Shown: positions 7,903 to 14,556 of the stretch, piece after piece
How positions within the stretch are numbered: position 1 is the first letter of the stretch
Layout: the number at the start of each line of letters is the position of its first letter
Position numbers and translations under genes: made by a program
Assembly (NCBI GenBank): GCA_902798425.1
Contig: CADBWR010000003.1
Span: forward strand, 1-64,000
Direction of reading: 5' to 3'
DNA from: an uncultured Bacteroidales bacterium
GTDB taxonomy: Bacteria > Bacteroidota > Bacteroidia > Bacteroidales > Bacteroidaceae
Length of the DNA stretch: 64,000 bases
Notes under the pieces: generated by a model
Told to the model about the DNA's origin: nothing
The model's input: only the letters and a program-made list of their open reading frames with translations
Databases searched by the model: none

Positions 7903-7988
7903 ACGCAAAAATATTTGCATGAGTCAATACTATTTAGTATATTTGCGGCAGATTCAAGTTATACTGACGCAAAAATATTTGCACGAGT
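7903..7988 (+). promoter_or_regulatory. Promoter with two 22-bp operator-like direct repeats
   Basis: Two 22-bp copies at 7903-7924 and 7967-7988 differ at one position; each contains the dyad gcaaaaatatttgc. The TATATTTG -7 box at 7938-7945 lies between them: copy 1 covers the upstream -33 area and copy 2 fills the 5' leader up to the ATG at 7990. That is a classical arrangement for a repressor site pair. No regulator gene is adjacent. Confidence 0.75.
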
Positions 7989-7989
7989 T

Positions 7990-9213
7990 ATGATTATAGA
8001 CAGTTTTATCATTGAGGGATTTTCCAACATTGAGCATATACGTTTGGACATTGGAGAGATAAACGCCCTCATCGCTCCTAACGGTTATGGCAAGAGTAAC
8101 GTTCTCAGTGCCATCAGTTTTGGTTTGATGTATATGAATGCTAATGAAGAAACAAAAGGTCAGATGCTTCGAAGCCGCTTTCTCCCCATTAATGTCTCCA
8201 TCAAGGAAAAGAAGTTCCACTTTGAGATTCTTGGCAGATTACAGCGTGAGGGACGTACAGAACTTGTGCAATATGGCTATGAATGCCAATGGGCAGAGGG
8301 CGCTATCCCTGGCTATGTGCTTTCGGAGTGGCTAAAGATAAAGACAGAGGGTGAGCAACGCTATCGACAAATGATAAACAGACAGGACGGCTACTACTCT
8401 ATGATTGTTCCGTCGGCTATGGGTCGTTGTAACAAACCTTTTGCCGCCACTCCTCAACAACTATCCCTGCCAATGATAGCCAACGGTGGATTGTTCCTGT
8501 CGGACTTAGCCAAGGAAATATGTAGCATAAGCATTCCGAACCTGCAGACCTTGGATAACCCCGAATCATACTTCTCCATAGATGGTGGTAACGGAATCGC
8601 CATGCTCGGTGGCATGACTCTAAGCGAATATATCTATCGGATGAAGGAGACGGATGCTGACAGTTTCAGCATCTTGTCAGATGGTATTAAGCAACTGATT
8701 TCTGGCGTAGTGTCATTCGAACCAGATGAAATAACATTGAGTGACGGACGCAGCAAAGTCTATGATATAAGAATACAAGAGAAATTTAATTCACAGCCCA
8801 CCAGTATTCGGTTGTTGTCAAGCGGTAGCAAGCGTATGATCTTCTTATTCACATTGTGTATGGCTGCTCAGAAGCAGGATATACCAATGATTATGGTCGA
8901 GGAACCAGAAAACTCCGTCCATCCAAAGCTGATGGAGAATCTTCTTCTTACCATACAAGCATATGCATCAAATACCAAAATACTGATGACGAGCCACTCG
9001 CCCTATCTGATGCGCTATATGCAGCCAGAGCAAATGTATTTCGGTCTTCCCAGACATGACGGACTTGCTCATTTTGCGAAGGTTAATCCATCTAAACTGA
9101 AATATCTGTACAGATATGCCGGCGACATGGAACTGACCTTTGGAGAGTTCATGTTTGACTTCATGCTCGACATGGAGAATGACAGCGAGAAGCTAACATC
9201 TTTCTTCAAATAA
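7990..9213 (+). CDS. ABC/AAA15-type ATPase of a predicted two-gene defence module
   Basis: A 407-residue P-loop ATPase of the SMC/OLD-like type. Walker A is APNGYGKSN (about 29-37), the ABC signature LSSGSKRM (about 275-282), Walker B with catalytic Glu PMIMVEEPENSVHP (about 299-312), and the switch His is in MTSHSPYL (about 333). There is no long coiled coil, so it is like GajA/AriA/RloC-type heads rather than SMC. The start at 7990 is chosen because the promoter lies at 7938 and the second repeat ends two bases before it; the ATG at 7915 is upstream of transcription. The TOPRIM-like partner follows after 3 bp. Such pairs are commonly phage-defence or DNA-repair systems; function is inferred, and the pair matches no system I can name with certainty. 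Confidence 0.85.
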   Translation: MIIDSFIIEGFSNIEHIRLDIGEINALIAPNGYGKSNVLSAISFGLMYMNANEETKGQMLRSRFLPINVSIKEKKFHFEILGRLQREGRTELVQYGYECQWAEGAIPGYVLSEWLKIKTEGEQRYRQMINRQDGYYSMIVPSAMGRCNKPFAATPQQLSLPMIANGGLFLSDLAKEICSISIPNLQTLDNPESYFSIDGGNGIAMLGGMTLSEYIYRMKETDADSFSILSDGIKQLISGVVSFEPDEITLSDGRSKVYDIRIQEKFNSQPTSIRLLSSGSKRMIFLFTLCMAAQKQDIPMIMVEEPENSVHPKLMENLLLTIQAYASNTKILMTSHSPYLMRYMQPEQMYFGLPRHDGLAHFAKVNPSKLKYLYRYAGDMELTFGEFMFDFMLDMENDSEKLTSFFK

Positions 9214-9216
9214 AAC

Positions 9217-9840
9217 ATGGCGATGGCGAAAAAGAAACTGATGAATCCTTCGCATGTATTGATATTTGTAGAAGGAGATACCGATGAGGTGTTCTTCAAA
9301 GCCCTTATAGATTATTATGCATCCGTCAGCAGCAACAAGTTGTTGCCTTATGATGTATGTAACCTAAAGGGGGTAACAAGATATTCCAGCAAACTATTGG
9401 CAAAGTTGAAAAACGAATACTTGCCTACAGCCAAGATGGGTAGTTACAAAATAAAGACGGTCTGTTGTTCATATGATACTGATGTCTTCGAGGTCAAGCA
9501 ACCGCAAATAGTAAAATGGGATGCCATCGGCAAAAGCATTAAGCGTATGGGTATTGATGAATTTATACGTGTAGGTGTTAAGAGTTCCATTGAAGACTGG
9601 ATTCTCGATGACATGCATGGCATTTGCAACTTCCTTCGATTGAAGCAAGTTCCTTCATCGTTGAAGGGGATAAACGGGTATCAGAAATTGTTGGATTTGT
9701 ATAATAAGGCTTGTAAAACCTACAAGAAGGGGTATGAGACCAAGGAACTCATCAATGCTCTTGATATGAGTGCCATCCGTAATAAACGGCAAGATGTGCT
9801 TGCACCACTGGAAGAAGCATTAGGCGTAGTCATGCCATAG
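9217..9840 (+). CDS. TOPRIM-like (OLD/RloB/AriB-type) putative nuclease
   Basis: 207 residues. The N-terminal motif LIFVEGDTDEVFFKALI has the TOPRIM Glu (E19) and an acidic patch. A second acidic motif, CSYDTDVFE (D87, D89), follows a hydrophobic strand, and SIEDWILDD (E126, D127) gives the further acidic pair seen in OLD- and RloB-like nucleases. The C-terminal half (NGYQKLLDLYNKACKTYKKG) is basic and could bind nucleic acid. Start at 9217 or at ATG 9223. Coupled by 3 bp to the ATPase gene, so the two probably form one complex in which the ATPase senses and licenses the nuclease (inference from PARIS, Gabija and OLD systems). Codon use is A+T-richer than surrounding core genes, consistent with acquisition. 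Confidence 0.78.
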   Translation: MAMAKKKLMNPSHVLIFVEGDTDEVFFKALIDYYASVSSNKLLPYDVCNLKGVTRYSSKLLAKLKNEYLPTAKMGSYKIKTVCCSYDTDVFEVKQPQIVKWDAIGKSIKRMGIDEFIRVGVKSSIEDWILDDMHGICNFLRLKQVPSSLKGINGYQKLLDLYNKACKTYKKGYETKELINALDMSAIRNKRQDVLAPLEEALGVVMP

Positions 9841-9899
9841 CAAATCCCCTGTGTATTTCTGTTTTCTTAGGGGCAAACACAACCGAGTTGTGAAGGAAT

Positions 9900-9956
9900 A
9901 TGAAACAGGAGCGCGGCATCTACATCCATCAACACCAGAAGATGGTTATCCACTAA
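9900..9956 (+). pseudogene. Fossil of a GH53-type secretion tail (18-codon frame)
   Basis: Bases 9907-9957 match 3773-3823, the end of the GH53 gene including its stop, at 48 of 51 positions. The frame with an ATG at 9900 encodes MKQERGIYIHQHQKMVIH only, so the body of the gene is absent. It is a 3'-end remnant or a duplicated tail module. Confidence 0.8.
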
Positions 9957-10133
9957 CATTTCGTAAGATTTTCCTCAATAACCTCTTCTGTAAAGTGGTT
10001 CACTCGGCCTGCCTCGTCTTTCCAGCTAAGACGATTACGGGACAGGCTGAGCCAGTTACAGGACAGCCTGAGCCAGCTGCGTATACAGCTGTGTTGATTA
10101 GCGAAAATGGGCAAAAATCGCGAAAAACGTCAC

Positions 10134-10258
10134 CACTCCACCCAATCTTCTGAACCCCCGATGTACAAAGGCTTTGCGCTGTGTGGAGTGTTGTCCAAAC
10201 ACTCCACACCCTTGAAACCCCTCTGTAGAAAGGCCTTCCGAGAGATTTGGGTGGAGTG
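10134..10258. repeat. Two interlocked hairpin repeats with shared core
   Basis: Outer arms cactccaccca (10134-10144) and tgggtggagtg (10248-10258) enclose a perfect 12-bp hairpin gtgtggagtgtt/aacactccacac (10181-10209). Each half holds a core of the form AACCCC-N3-TGTA-N-AAAGG, at about 10153 and about 10216. Confidence 0.8.
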
Positions 10259-10331
10259 TGGTGTCTTAAACGAAATCCGCAGCACCTGTTGTAAGCGCTG
10301 CGGATTGAAGAGTCAGTCAAGTTGATTAGAA

Positions 10332-10540
10332 TTACTCGTCCATGAAGAATTCACGAGATTCTGGGTCAAGCAATCCACCGGTATCCACAATATCTGTATC
10401 ATCTACAATGGTACTTGTATCGTCATCAACATTAAATACAGAGTTGGCCAACAAACTAAATTGATAGTTCAACTTTATCTCCTCAGCATAACCAGAAATT
10501 ATCTCTTCACTACTTTGCGGCCGTTGTTGATGTACAGTCC
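10332..10540 (-). pseudogene. C-terminal gene fragment without a start
   Basis: Reading minus, an open frame of roughly 66 codons ends at TAA 10332-10334 with EIKLNYQFSLLANSVFNVDD and later LLDPESREFFMDE. It has no ATG and begins after an in-frame stop. Its composition (acidic, DDDTSTIVDDTD) is protein-like, suggesting the end of a lost gene. In another frame the same DNA encodes KGLYINNGRKVVKR followed by TAA (about 10499-10547), a second secretion-tail-like end. Family not recognised. Confidence 0.45.
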
Positions 10541-10610
10541 CTTAATATATTGCTTGAGGAATCACCCCCGTATTTTCAAGTAAATGAACGATACTAGTGA
10601 GCAAGCATTT

Positions 10611-10653
10611 AACATGCCTCAACCCCTGATGTACAAAGGGTTTGAGGCATGTT
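10611..10653. repeat. Hairpin repeat, same core as the 10134-10258 element
   Basis: aacatgcctcaaccc (10611-10625) pairs with gggtttgaggcatgtt (10638-10653) around ctgatgtacaaa. The loop and inner stem share AACCCC-GATGTACAAAGG with the earlier copy, but the outer stem sequence is different. It could also terminate the lipoprotein operon, which ends at 10690 on the minus strand. Confidence 0.75.
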
Positions 10654-10689
10654 ATGTTAATAGGTCAAATATCTTGGGGGAATTCTTAT

Positions 10690-11550
10690 TTATTTGAACA
10701 CGAACGAGCAACGGATAATCAAATTACTACCATCCTTGTCACTAATTTGTTCAATTATTGCATTCTTATTAGAAGAACCAGCCAGGTTTATGCATTGTTG
10801 GCTTATTCTTCCAAACAGACCTGCTTGATAGAGTATTAGGACTGAGGCAGTACGACAGTCGGAAATCGTAGGATATGAATCCCATTCTGAAAACTTATCA
10901 GGATTATTAACTGAGAAATACATATCTCCATTTTTCGCACCATAGTGAGTGTAGTAAATGTCAATATTCCCAGTCTTTAATCTCTCTACCATGTATTTGA
11001 TTACATCGTTTTCTCCGTAGGCAAAAGTCCACATCGTCTTGCTGTCCTTCTTACCAACGAGATAGCCGTCATTGTTATACGATAGCTCGCAATTATCAAG
11101 TGTAGCAATGTAGCCATTGCTGTTCAAATTAAAGAAAGCACGCTCATACACAGGTGTTACATCATATCCGTGAGTTGTTGAGTTATAGCTATATTTTTCT
11201 TTATGATAGTATTCGATAAATCTCAAATCATAGTCAATACTCAATATTTTTGCCTTTTCCGTCTGCGTATTGCCATCGCTGAGCGTCCTATAAACACTCG
11301 CTATGACATCAGTCAGTCGTCCCTTGGCATCATAGGACATATCAAAGTGGATTTTGCTCTTTGCATTTTCCCCTTTATAAACGTCCAAAGCCAAGAGTTT
11401 ATGGGGGTTGACATGAACTCCATCTACTAAGTCATACGAGCCGCCACCATTAGGGGAATTGTCATCGTCACCGCCACAAGAGAATAAGGAGATAGTTAAC
11501 ATAACCATCACTACTAATGGCAACAATGAAAATAGATTCTTCTTATTCAT
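10690..11550 (-). CDS. Lipoprotein of unknown function
   Basis: A signal peptide with lipobox (TISLFSCGGDDD) makes this a lipoprotein; the Gly/Asp-rich sequence after the Cys is the usual Bacteroidota surface-export signal. The mature part of about 260 residues (VNPHKLLALDVYKGENA, then YTHYGAKNGDMYFSV) resembles DUF4595-like YD-repeat-derived lipoproteins, with repeated Tyr/Asn strands, but I cannot name a domain securely. ATG 11550 (MNKKNLFS) is preferred over 11556. It is the last gene of a three-gene surface operon, 9 bp after the FISUMP-like gene. No enzyme motif is visible. Confidence 0.75.
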   Translation of the reverse strand: MNKKNLFSLLPLVVMVMLTISLFSCGGDDDNSPNGGGSYDLVDGVHVNPHKLLALDVYKGENAKSKIHFDMSYDAKGRLTDVIASVYRTLSDGNTQTEKAKILSIDYDLRFIEYYHKEKYSYNSTTHGYDVTPVYERAFFNLNSNGYIATLDNCELSYNNDGYLVGKKDSKTMWTFAYGENDVIKYMVERLKTGNIDIYYTHYGAKNGDMYFSVNNPDKFSEWDSYPTISDCRTASVLILYQAGLFGRISQQCINLAGSSNKNAIIEQISDKDGSNLIIRCSFVFK

Positions 11551-11559
11551 AATCATTTA

Positions 11560-12615
11560 TTAAAAAAGTGAGGAATAGGTTGCTTCCGCCTTATACTTCT
11601 TTCCATTGTAACGATAGGTGAAGCAAATAACCGGCTTGGCCATATTGGAGACTAACTTCACACTATAACTCTTGGATGTGCCAGCAGCGACCTCCACCTC
11701 TTCTGAAAGAAGATTGTTTCCTGCAGAGTTCCCGCTGTCATGGATTTCCGCACCTATTAGTGTTACCACTTCATTACTAGCATTGGTGAACTTGACATTC
11801 AGAACACTACCAGAACGAATAACTCCATTGATGGTACTAATAGATCCTCCTGTAAATGCTGCAGAAATATTATCTGTTACAAGATAATCGTTGCTGTGGT
11901 CAATTGGGTCTCCTCCAGCGTTAGGATTTGAGGTAACTGGGCGGATAGGGAATCCATAATACTTATCTAACCCTGACAGATGTAGATTATCATTTTGTTT
12001 TACTATACACCATCCCCTAGCCAAATCCTGAGAAGAAGAAGACGTCCAATATTCAACCCATTTCCCTACTTCATAACGGCTATAACCTGCTGCTGGAATA
12101 AAAATAGAATTGCTATTAGGTCCTGTAACAACATACCCATTAATACCATTTATTTGGGACCATTCCCATGTACATTTTGTCAATAACTCTTGGAATTCAT
12201 CTTTGGTGGGCATTCTCCAGTCGTTGCCAAGATTAGCCTTAGCTGCATCATACTCTGTGCCACTAATATCGTTGCCAATATTGGTATATGTTTTCGTGTT
12301 ATCATCATAGAAAGAATAATTCTTCTCTGTATAACTACTCTTTGGCTTCGTCTCACCCCAAGCAAAGTAGTCGCCATATTCTTCTGGAGCCTCAGCACCA
12401 ACGTTACATGAGCTCCAATAAACTGATAGTCCAAGGTCAACTGCAGCACCAGCAGTCACAGTGGGGTCTGGAGCTTTCTCGGAGAAATCTACGAATTCTA
12501 CATTTCCAGAAGGAAATACGATGGTCTGTCCATTCTTGAAGTGTACATTAACAGTTTGTGCAGAAAGGCTTGTTGCCAATGCAGCAACAGCTATTAATAA
12601 TATTGTTCTTTTCAT
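11560..12615 (-). CDS. Secreted FISUMP/DUF1566-like surface protein
   Basis: 351 residues. A signal peptide (ALATSLSAQ) is followed by a short region VNVHFKNGQTIVFPSGNVEF, common at the start of Prevotella surface proteins, and then a FISUMP/DUF1566-like module: VDLGLSVYWSSCNVG, GDYFAWGETKPKSSY, NDWRMPTKDEFQELL, EYWTSSSSQDLARGWC and YGFPIRPV. A C-terminal immunoglobulin-like domain of about 100 residues (ISAAFTGGSISTING onward) ends the protein. FISUMP-type domains are surface modules without known catalysis. The start overlaps the upstream gene's stop by 4 bp, so the two are translationally coupled. Confidence 0.82.
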   Translation of the reverse strand: MKRTILLIAVAALATSLSAQTVNVHFKNGQTIVFPSGNVEFVDFSEKAPDPTVTAGAAVDLGLSVYWSSCNVGAEAPEEYGDYFAWGETKPKSSYTEKNYSFYDDNTKTYTNIGNDISGTEYDAAKANLGNDWRMPTKDEFQELLTKCTWEWSQINGINGYVVTGPNSNSIFIPAAGYSRYEVGKWVEYWTSSSSQDLARGWCIVKQNDNLHLSGLDKYYGFPIRPVTSNPNAGGDPIDHSNDYLVTDNISAAFTGGSISTINGVIRSGSVLNVKFTNASNEVVTLIGAEIHDSGNSAGNNLLSEEVEVAAGTSKSYSVKLVSNMAKPVICFTYRYNGKKYKAEATYSSLF

Positions 12616-13457
12616 TTTCTTGTAAATTTAATTGTTCGACTGTTTGTTTTGATAATATACGCACTCTGCATAAGTGAAGAAGTAGAGATAGTCAGTTTTC
12701 CATCCTTAGATGCTTGTTTTGTAATAATCTTACTTCCAGATACACTATAAATGGTTACTACTTCATATGGCTGCAAACCATTAATATGAATCTCGCTACC
12801 CGTATTTACGAAATCAAAATATGTGTATACACCACCAATACCAGAATTAATCGTAAACGTACCAGTAACAGTTACGTCGTGTGCAGGCATCGTTGTTGGT
12901 ATCTCGCTCCAACCAGAGAACGTATATCCTTCCTTCGTGGGTTCTACCTCTGGTGTGATGGAAGTACCATATTCCACATCGAAGGTTTTGTAAACTTCGT
13001 CATCTACCTTGTAGGTTAGTTTGTAGCTATTGATGCTAAAAGTTCCTGCGATTGTAATATCGTGGTCTGGCATTATGGTTGGCTCATTGTCCCATCCAGA
13101 GAACGAATATCCTTCTTTTTCAGGGGCAGGCTCTGCCTTGATGTTTACGCCAGCGTGGTGATAGTATGTTTTGTACACTTCACCATCTACTGTATATACA
13201 ACCTTGATGGTAGCAATTGAAGTATAAACCTTTTTAATGCCAACCGTGCTGAACTCAAGTGCCCCTTCATCTGATGTCAGAGTTACCTTGTCATTGTTTT
13301 GTGTAAGTCGAGGATGAGAGGAAATGTAATACTCAAGTGTCTCTCCTTGCGACGTCTCGATCATTACACATTTTGTGCCGTCTTCCTGTGCCATTAGTGG
13401 TATTGTCCTCAATAGCAAAGAGAAAAACGCCACAGTTAATAGTTTTAAGTGTTTCAT
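12612..13457 (-). CDS. Secreted InlB B-repeat protein with type IX-like sorting domain
   Basis: 281 residues from ATG 13457. A signal peptide ends LMAQ; a domain of about 60 residues (CVMIETSQGETLEYYISSHP) follows; then two InlB B-repeat/Listeria-Bacteroides repeats, each of the form YKVDDEVYKTFDVEYGTSI, EGYTFSGWSEIP, and MPAHDVTVTGTFTI. The last 75 residues (YEVVTIYSVSGSKIITKQ, ending AYIIKTNSRTIKFTRK) match the type A C-terminal sorting domain of type IX secretion. Likely an adhesin-like surface protein. It heads a three-gene operon behind a leader of about 390 nt. A TTG start at 13463 is possible but unneeded. Confidence 0.85.
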   Translation of the reverse strand: MKHLKLLTVAFFSLLLRTIPLMAQEDGTKCVMIETSQGETLEYYISSHPRLTQNNDKVTLTSDEGALEFSTVGIKKVYTSIATIKVVYTVDGEVYKTYYHHAGVNIKAEPAPEKEGYSFSGWDNEPTIMPDHDITIAGTFSINSYKLTYKVDDEVYKTFDVEYGTSITPEVEPTKEGYTFSGWSEIPTTMPAHDVTVTGTFTINSGIGGVYTYFDFVNTGSEIHINGLQPYEVVTIYSVSGSKIITKQASKDGKLTISTSSLMQSAYIIKTNSRTIKFTRK

Positions 13458-13850
13458 TAGCAAATGACTTTATACATCTGCGAATCCCGGAACAGAACGT
13501 TCGTAGTAAGCTTTACTTATATACAAAAAGAGCGTGGGATCCTACCTGTTACTCGTCCCACACACAGAGGCTCTGGCATCGCCCGAATAGTCAGAACGAG
13601 CAACGCCGAAGCCCACGCCGTATGTATATATACGACAACAATAGCAGTAAGCCTATGATGGCTAACGACTATGCTGATACGGATATTACATACCCATGAG
13701 CGTCATTGTTGCTTTGCTGCTTGACTATTCGTTTGGAACTGCCAGATTCCTGTGTGTCAAGAACAAAGCGTCAGATAACGCTTTTCCTATATATAGATTT
13801 CCACCCTCGTCAGCACCGCACTCAAGCGGGGCTTCGGTATGAGAACACTG
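13458..13850 (-). promoter_or_regulatory. Long structured 5' leader of the surface-protein operon
   Basis: From the -7 box at 13851-13858 to the ATG at 13457 there are about 385 untranslated bases. They contain a long interrupted inverted repeat: cgaatagtca (13584-13593) with tgactattcg (13722-13731), gcaac with gttgc, and gtatgta (13620-13626) with tacatac (13687-13693). A 20-codon frame (13579-13517, minus) encodes MPEPLCVGRVTGRIPRSFCI. Overlapping it, a short stem gtggga/tcccac (13534-13561) precedes a T5 run, a possible attenuator. Confidence 0.5.
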
Positions 13851-13914
13851 CAAAGATAGGAATTATTTTTGAAACAACAAAGAAAAAAGTGGAAATCTTT
13901 CGATTGCCACCTTA
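13849..13914 (-). repeat. Promoter-bearing 66-bp repeat, copy A
   Basis: Nearly identical to 14462-14527 and carrying TATCTTTG on the minus strand (13851-13858). It drives the surface-protein operon. Confidence 0.8.
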
Positions 13915-13939
13915 ATGCGTTATAGCGAGAGTAGCTATT

Positions 13940-14170
13940 TTATGATGCAATATCATATAGATACTCTGGCGCAAAGTCTGCACCATTCTCCCACTCAATC
14001 GTATTAAACTTAATTGAGAATCGCTTGAAATACTCTATGTCCTTTAAGGGCGTAAACACTTTGCCATTAAGGGAATTGCTAAGGTCTACAACCTTAGTTT
14101 CACCATTGTTGAATAGCAACTGTATCTTGTAGCCATCCAGATAATTTGCTTTTACTACCTCTAGAAACAT
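13940..14170 (-). CDS. DUF2442 domain protein
   Basis: A 76-residue protein with the DUF2442 pattern: VVKANYLDGYKIQLLFNNGE, then VVDLSNSLNGKVFTPLKD, and FSIKFNTIEWENGADFAPEYLY. DUF2442 proteins usually accompany DUF4160 genes, and the pair has been suggested to act as a toxin-antitoxin-like module; which partner does what is not known. It starts 7 bp after the DUF4160 stop. Composition is A+T-rich, as expected for accessory genes. Confidence 0.88.
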   Translation of the reverse strand: MFLEVVKANYLDGYKIQLLFNNGETKVVDLSNSLNGKVFTPLKDIEYFKRFSIKFNTIEWENGADFAPEYLYDIAS

Positions 14171-14177
14171 AACTATT

Positions 14178-14435
14178 TTATTTAAGTGGTTCTATCTTGT
14201 CAAGTTGCTCACCTTTTTGAGCCTTTTCCCAATTGGCCATCAACTCAGTACGATGATCTTCAAGCCACTCAAGAATCATCCTTAGGGCCCTCCCTGGCAT
14301 TTCACCCTTGACAATGCCATCCTTGATGTTCACGATAGCTTTGTAATCTCCATACCATGCATGGAAATGCGGAGGCTGATGATCAGAGAAGTTCATCCAT
14401 ATATATATACCATAGAAGAAACTTATTTGCGGCAT
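14178..14435 (-). CDS. DUF4160 domain protein
   Basis: An 85-residue protein with the family signature: FFYGIYIWMNFSDHQPPHFH, then AWYGDYKAIVNIKDG and RALRMILEWLEDHRTELMAN. The HxPPHFH stretch is the hallmark. It is transcribed from a TATCTTTG box at 14464-14471, about 30 bp upstream, carried by the second copy of the promoter repeat. It is the first gene of a two-gene unit with DUF2442. A toxin-antitoxin-like role is a family-level suggestion only. Confidence 0.9.
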   Translation of the reverse strand: MPQISFFYGIYIWMNFSDHQPPHFHAWYGDYKAIVNIKDGIVKGEMPGRALRMILEWLEDHRTELMANWEKAQKGEQLDKIEPLK

Positions 14436-14461
14436 AATTGAGCTATGTATTTCTGTTCTGC

Positions 14462-14527
14462 TGCAAAGATAGAAATTATTTCCGAAACAGCCAAGAAAAA
14501 GGTGGAAATCTTTCGATTGCCACCTTT
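14462..14527 (-). repeat. Promoter-bearing 66-bp repeat, copy B
   Basis: Shares tggaaatctttcgattgcca and most flanking bases with copy A, and carries the minus-strand -7 box at 14464-14471 used by the DUF4160 gene. Confidence 0.8.
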
Positions 14528-14556
14528 ACATATAGTCCAACGTTAAAAAATAGTGT

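Larger units (their letters stand above)
9841..10689. other. Non-coding repeat nest between defence pair and surface operon
   Basis: 849 bp without an intact gene. From left to right: the fossil sorting tail (9900-9956); a near-tandem pair of about 21 bp ending in gagccag (about 10030-10077); two overlapping large hairpins (10134-10258); a hairpin atccgcagc/gctgcggat (10275-10315); a gene-end fragment on the minus strand (10332 to about 10540), overlapped by a second fossil tail; and a hairpin 10611-10653. Predicted reading frames of 65-106 codons here run through the palindromes in mutually overlapping frames and are not credible genes. Confidence 0.75.

Noticed and set aside
7903..7988. Twin repeats considered as phage attachment sites or target-site duplications
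   Set aside because: They are 64 bp apart around a promoter, contain no mobile DNA between them, and no integrase or transposase is present.
7915..7989. Upstream ATG extending the ATPase gene by 25 codons
   Set aside because: It precedes the -7 box at 7938-7945 and would translate the operator repeats.
9985..10330. Overlapping frames of 72-106 codons on both strands
   Set aside because: They run through hairpin repeats and contradict one another; no family likeness, no promoter.
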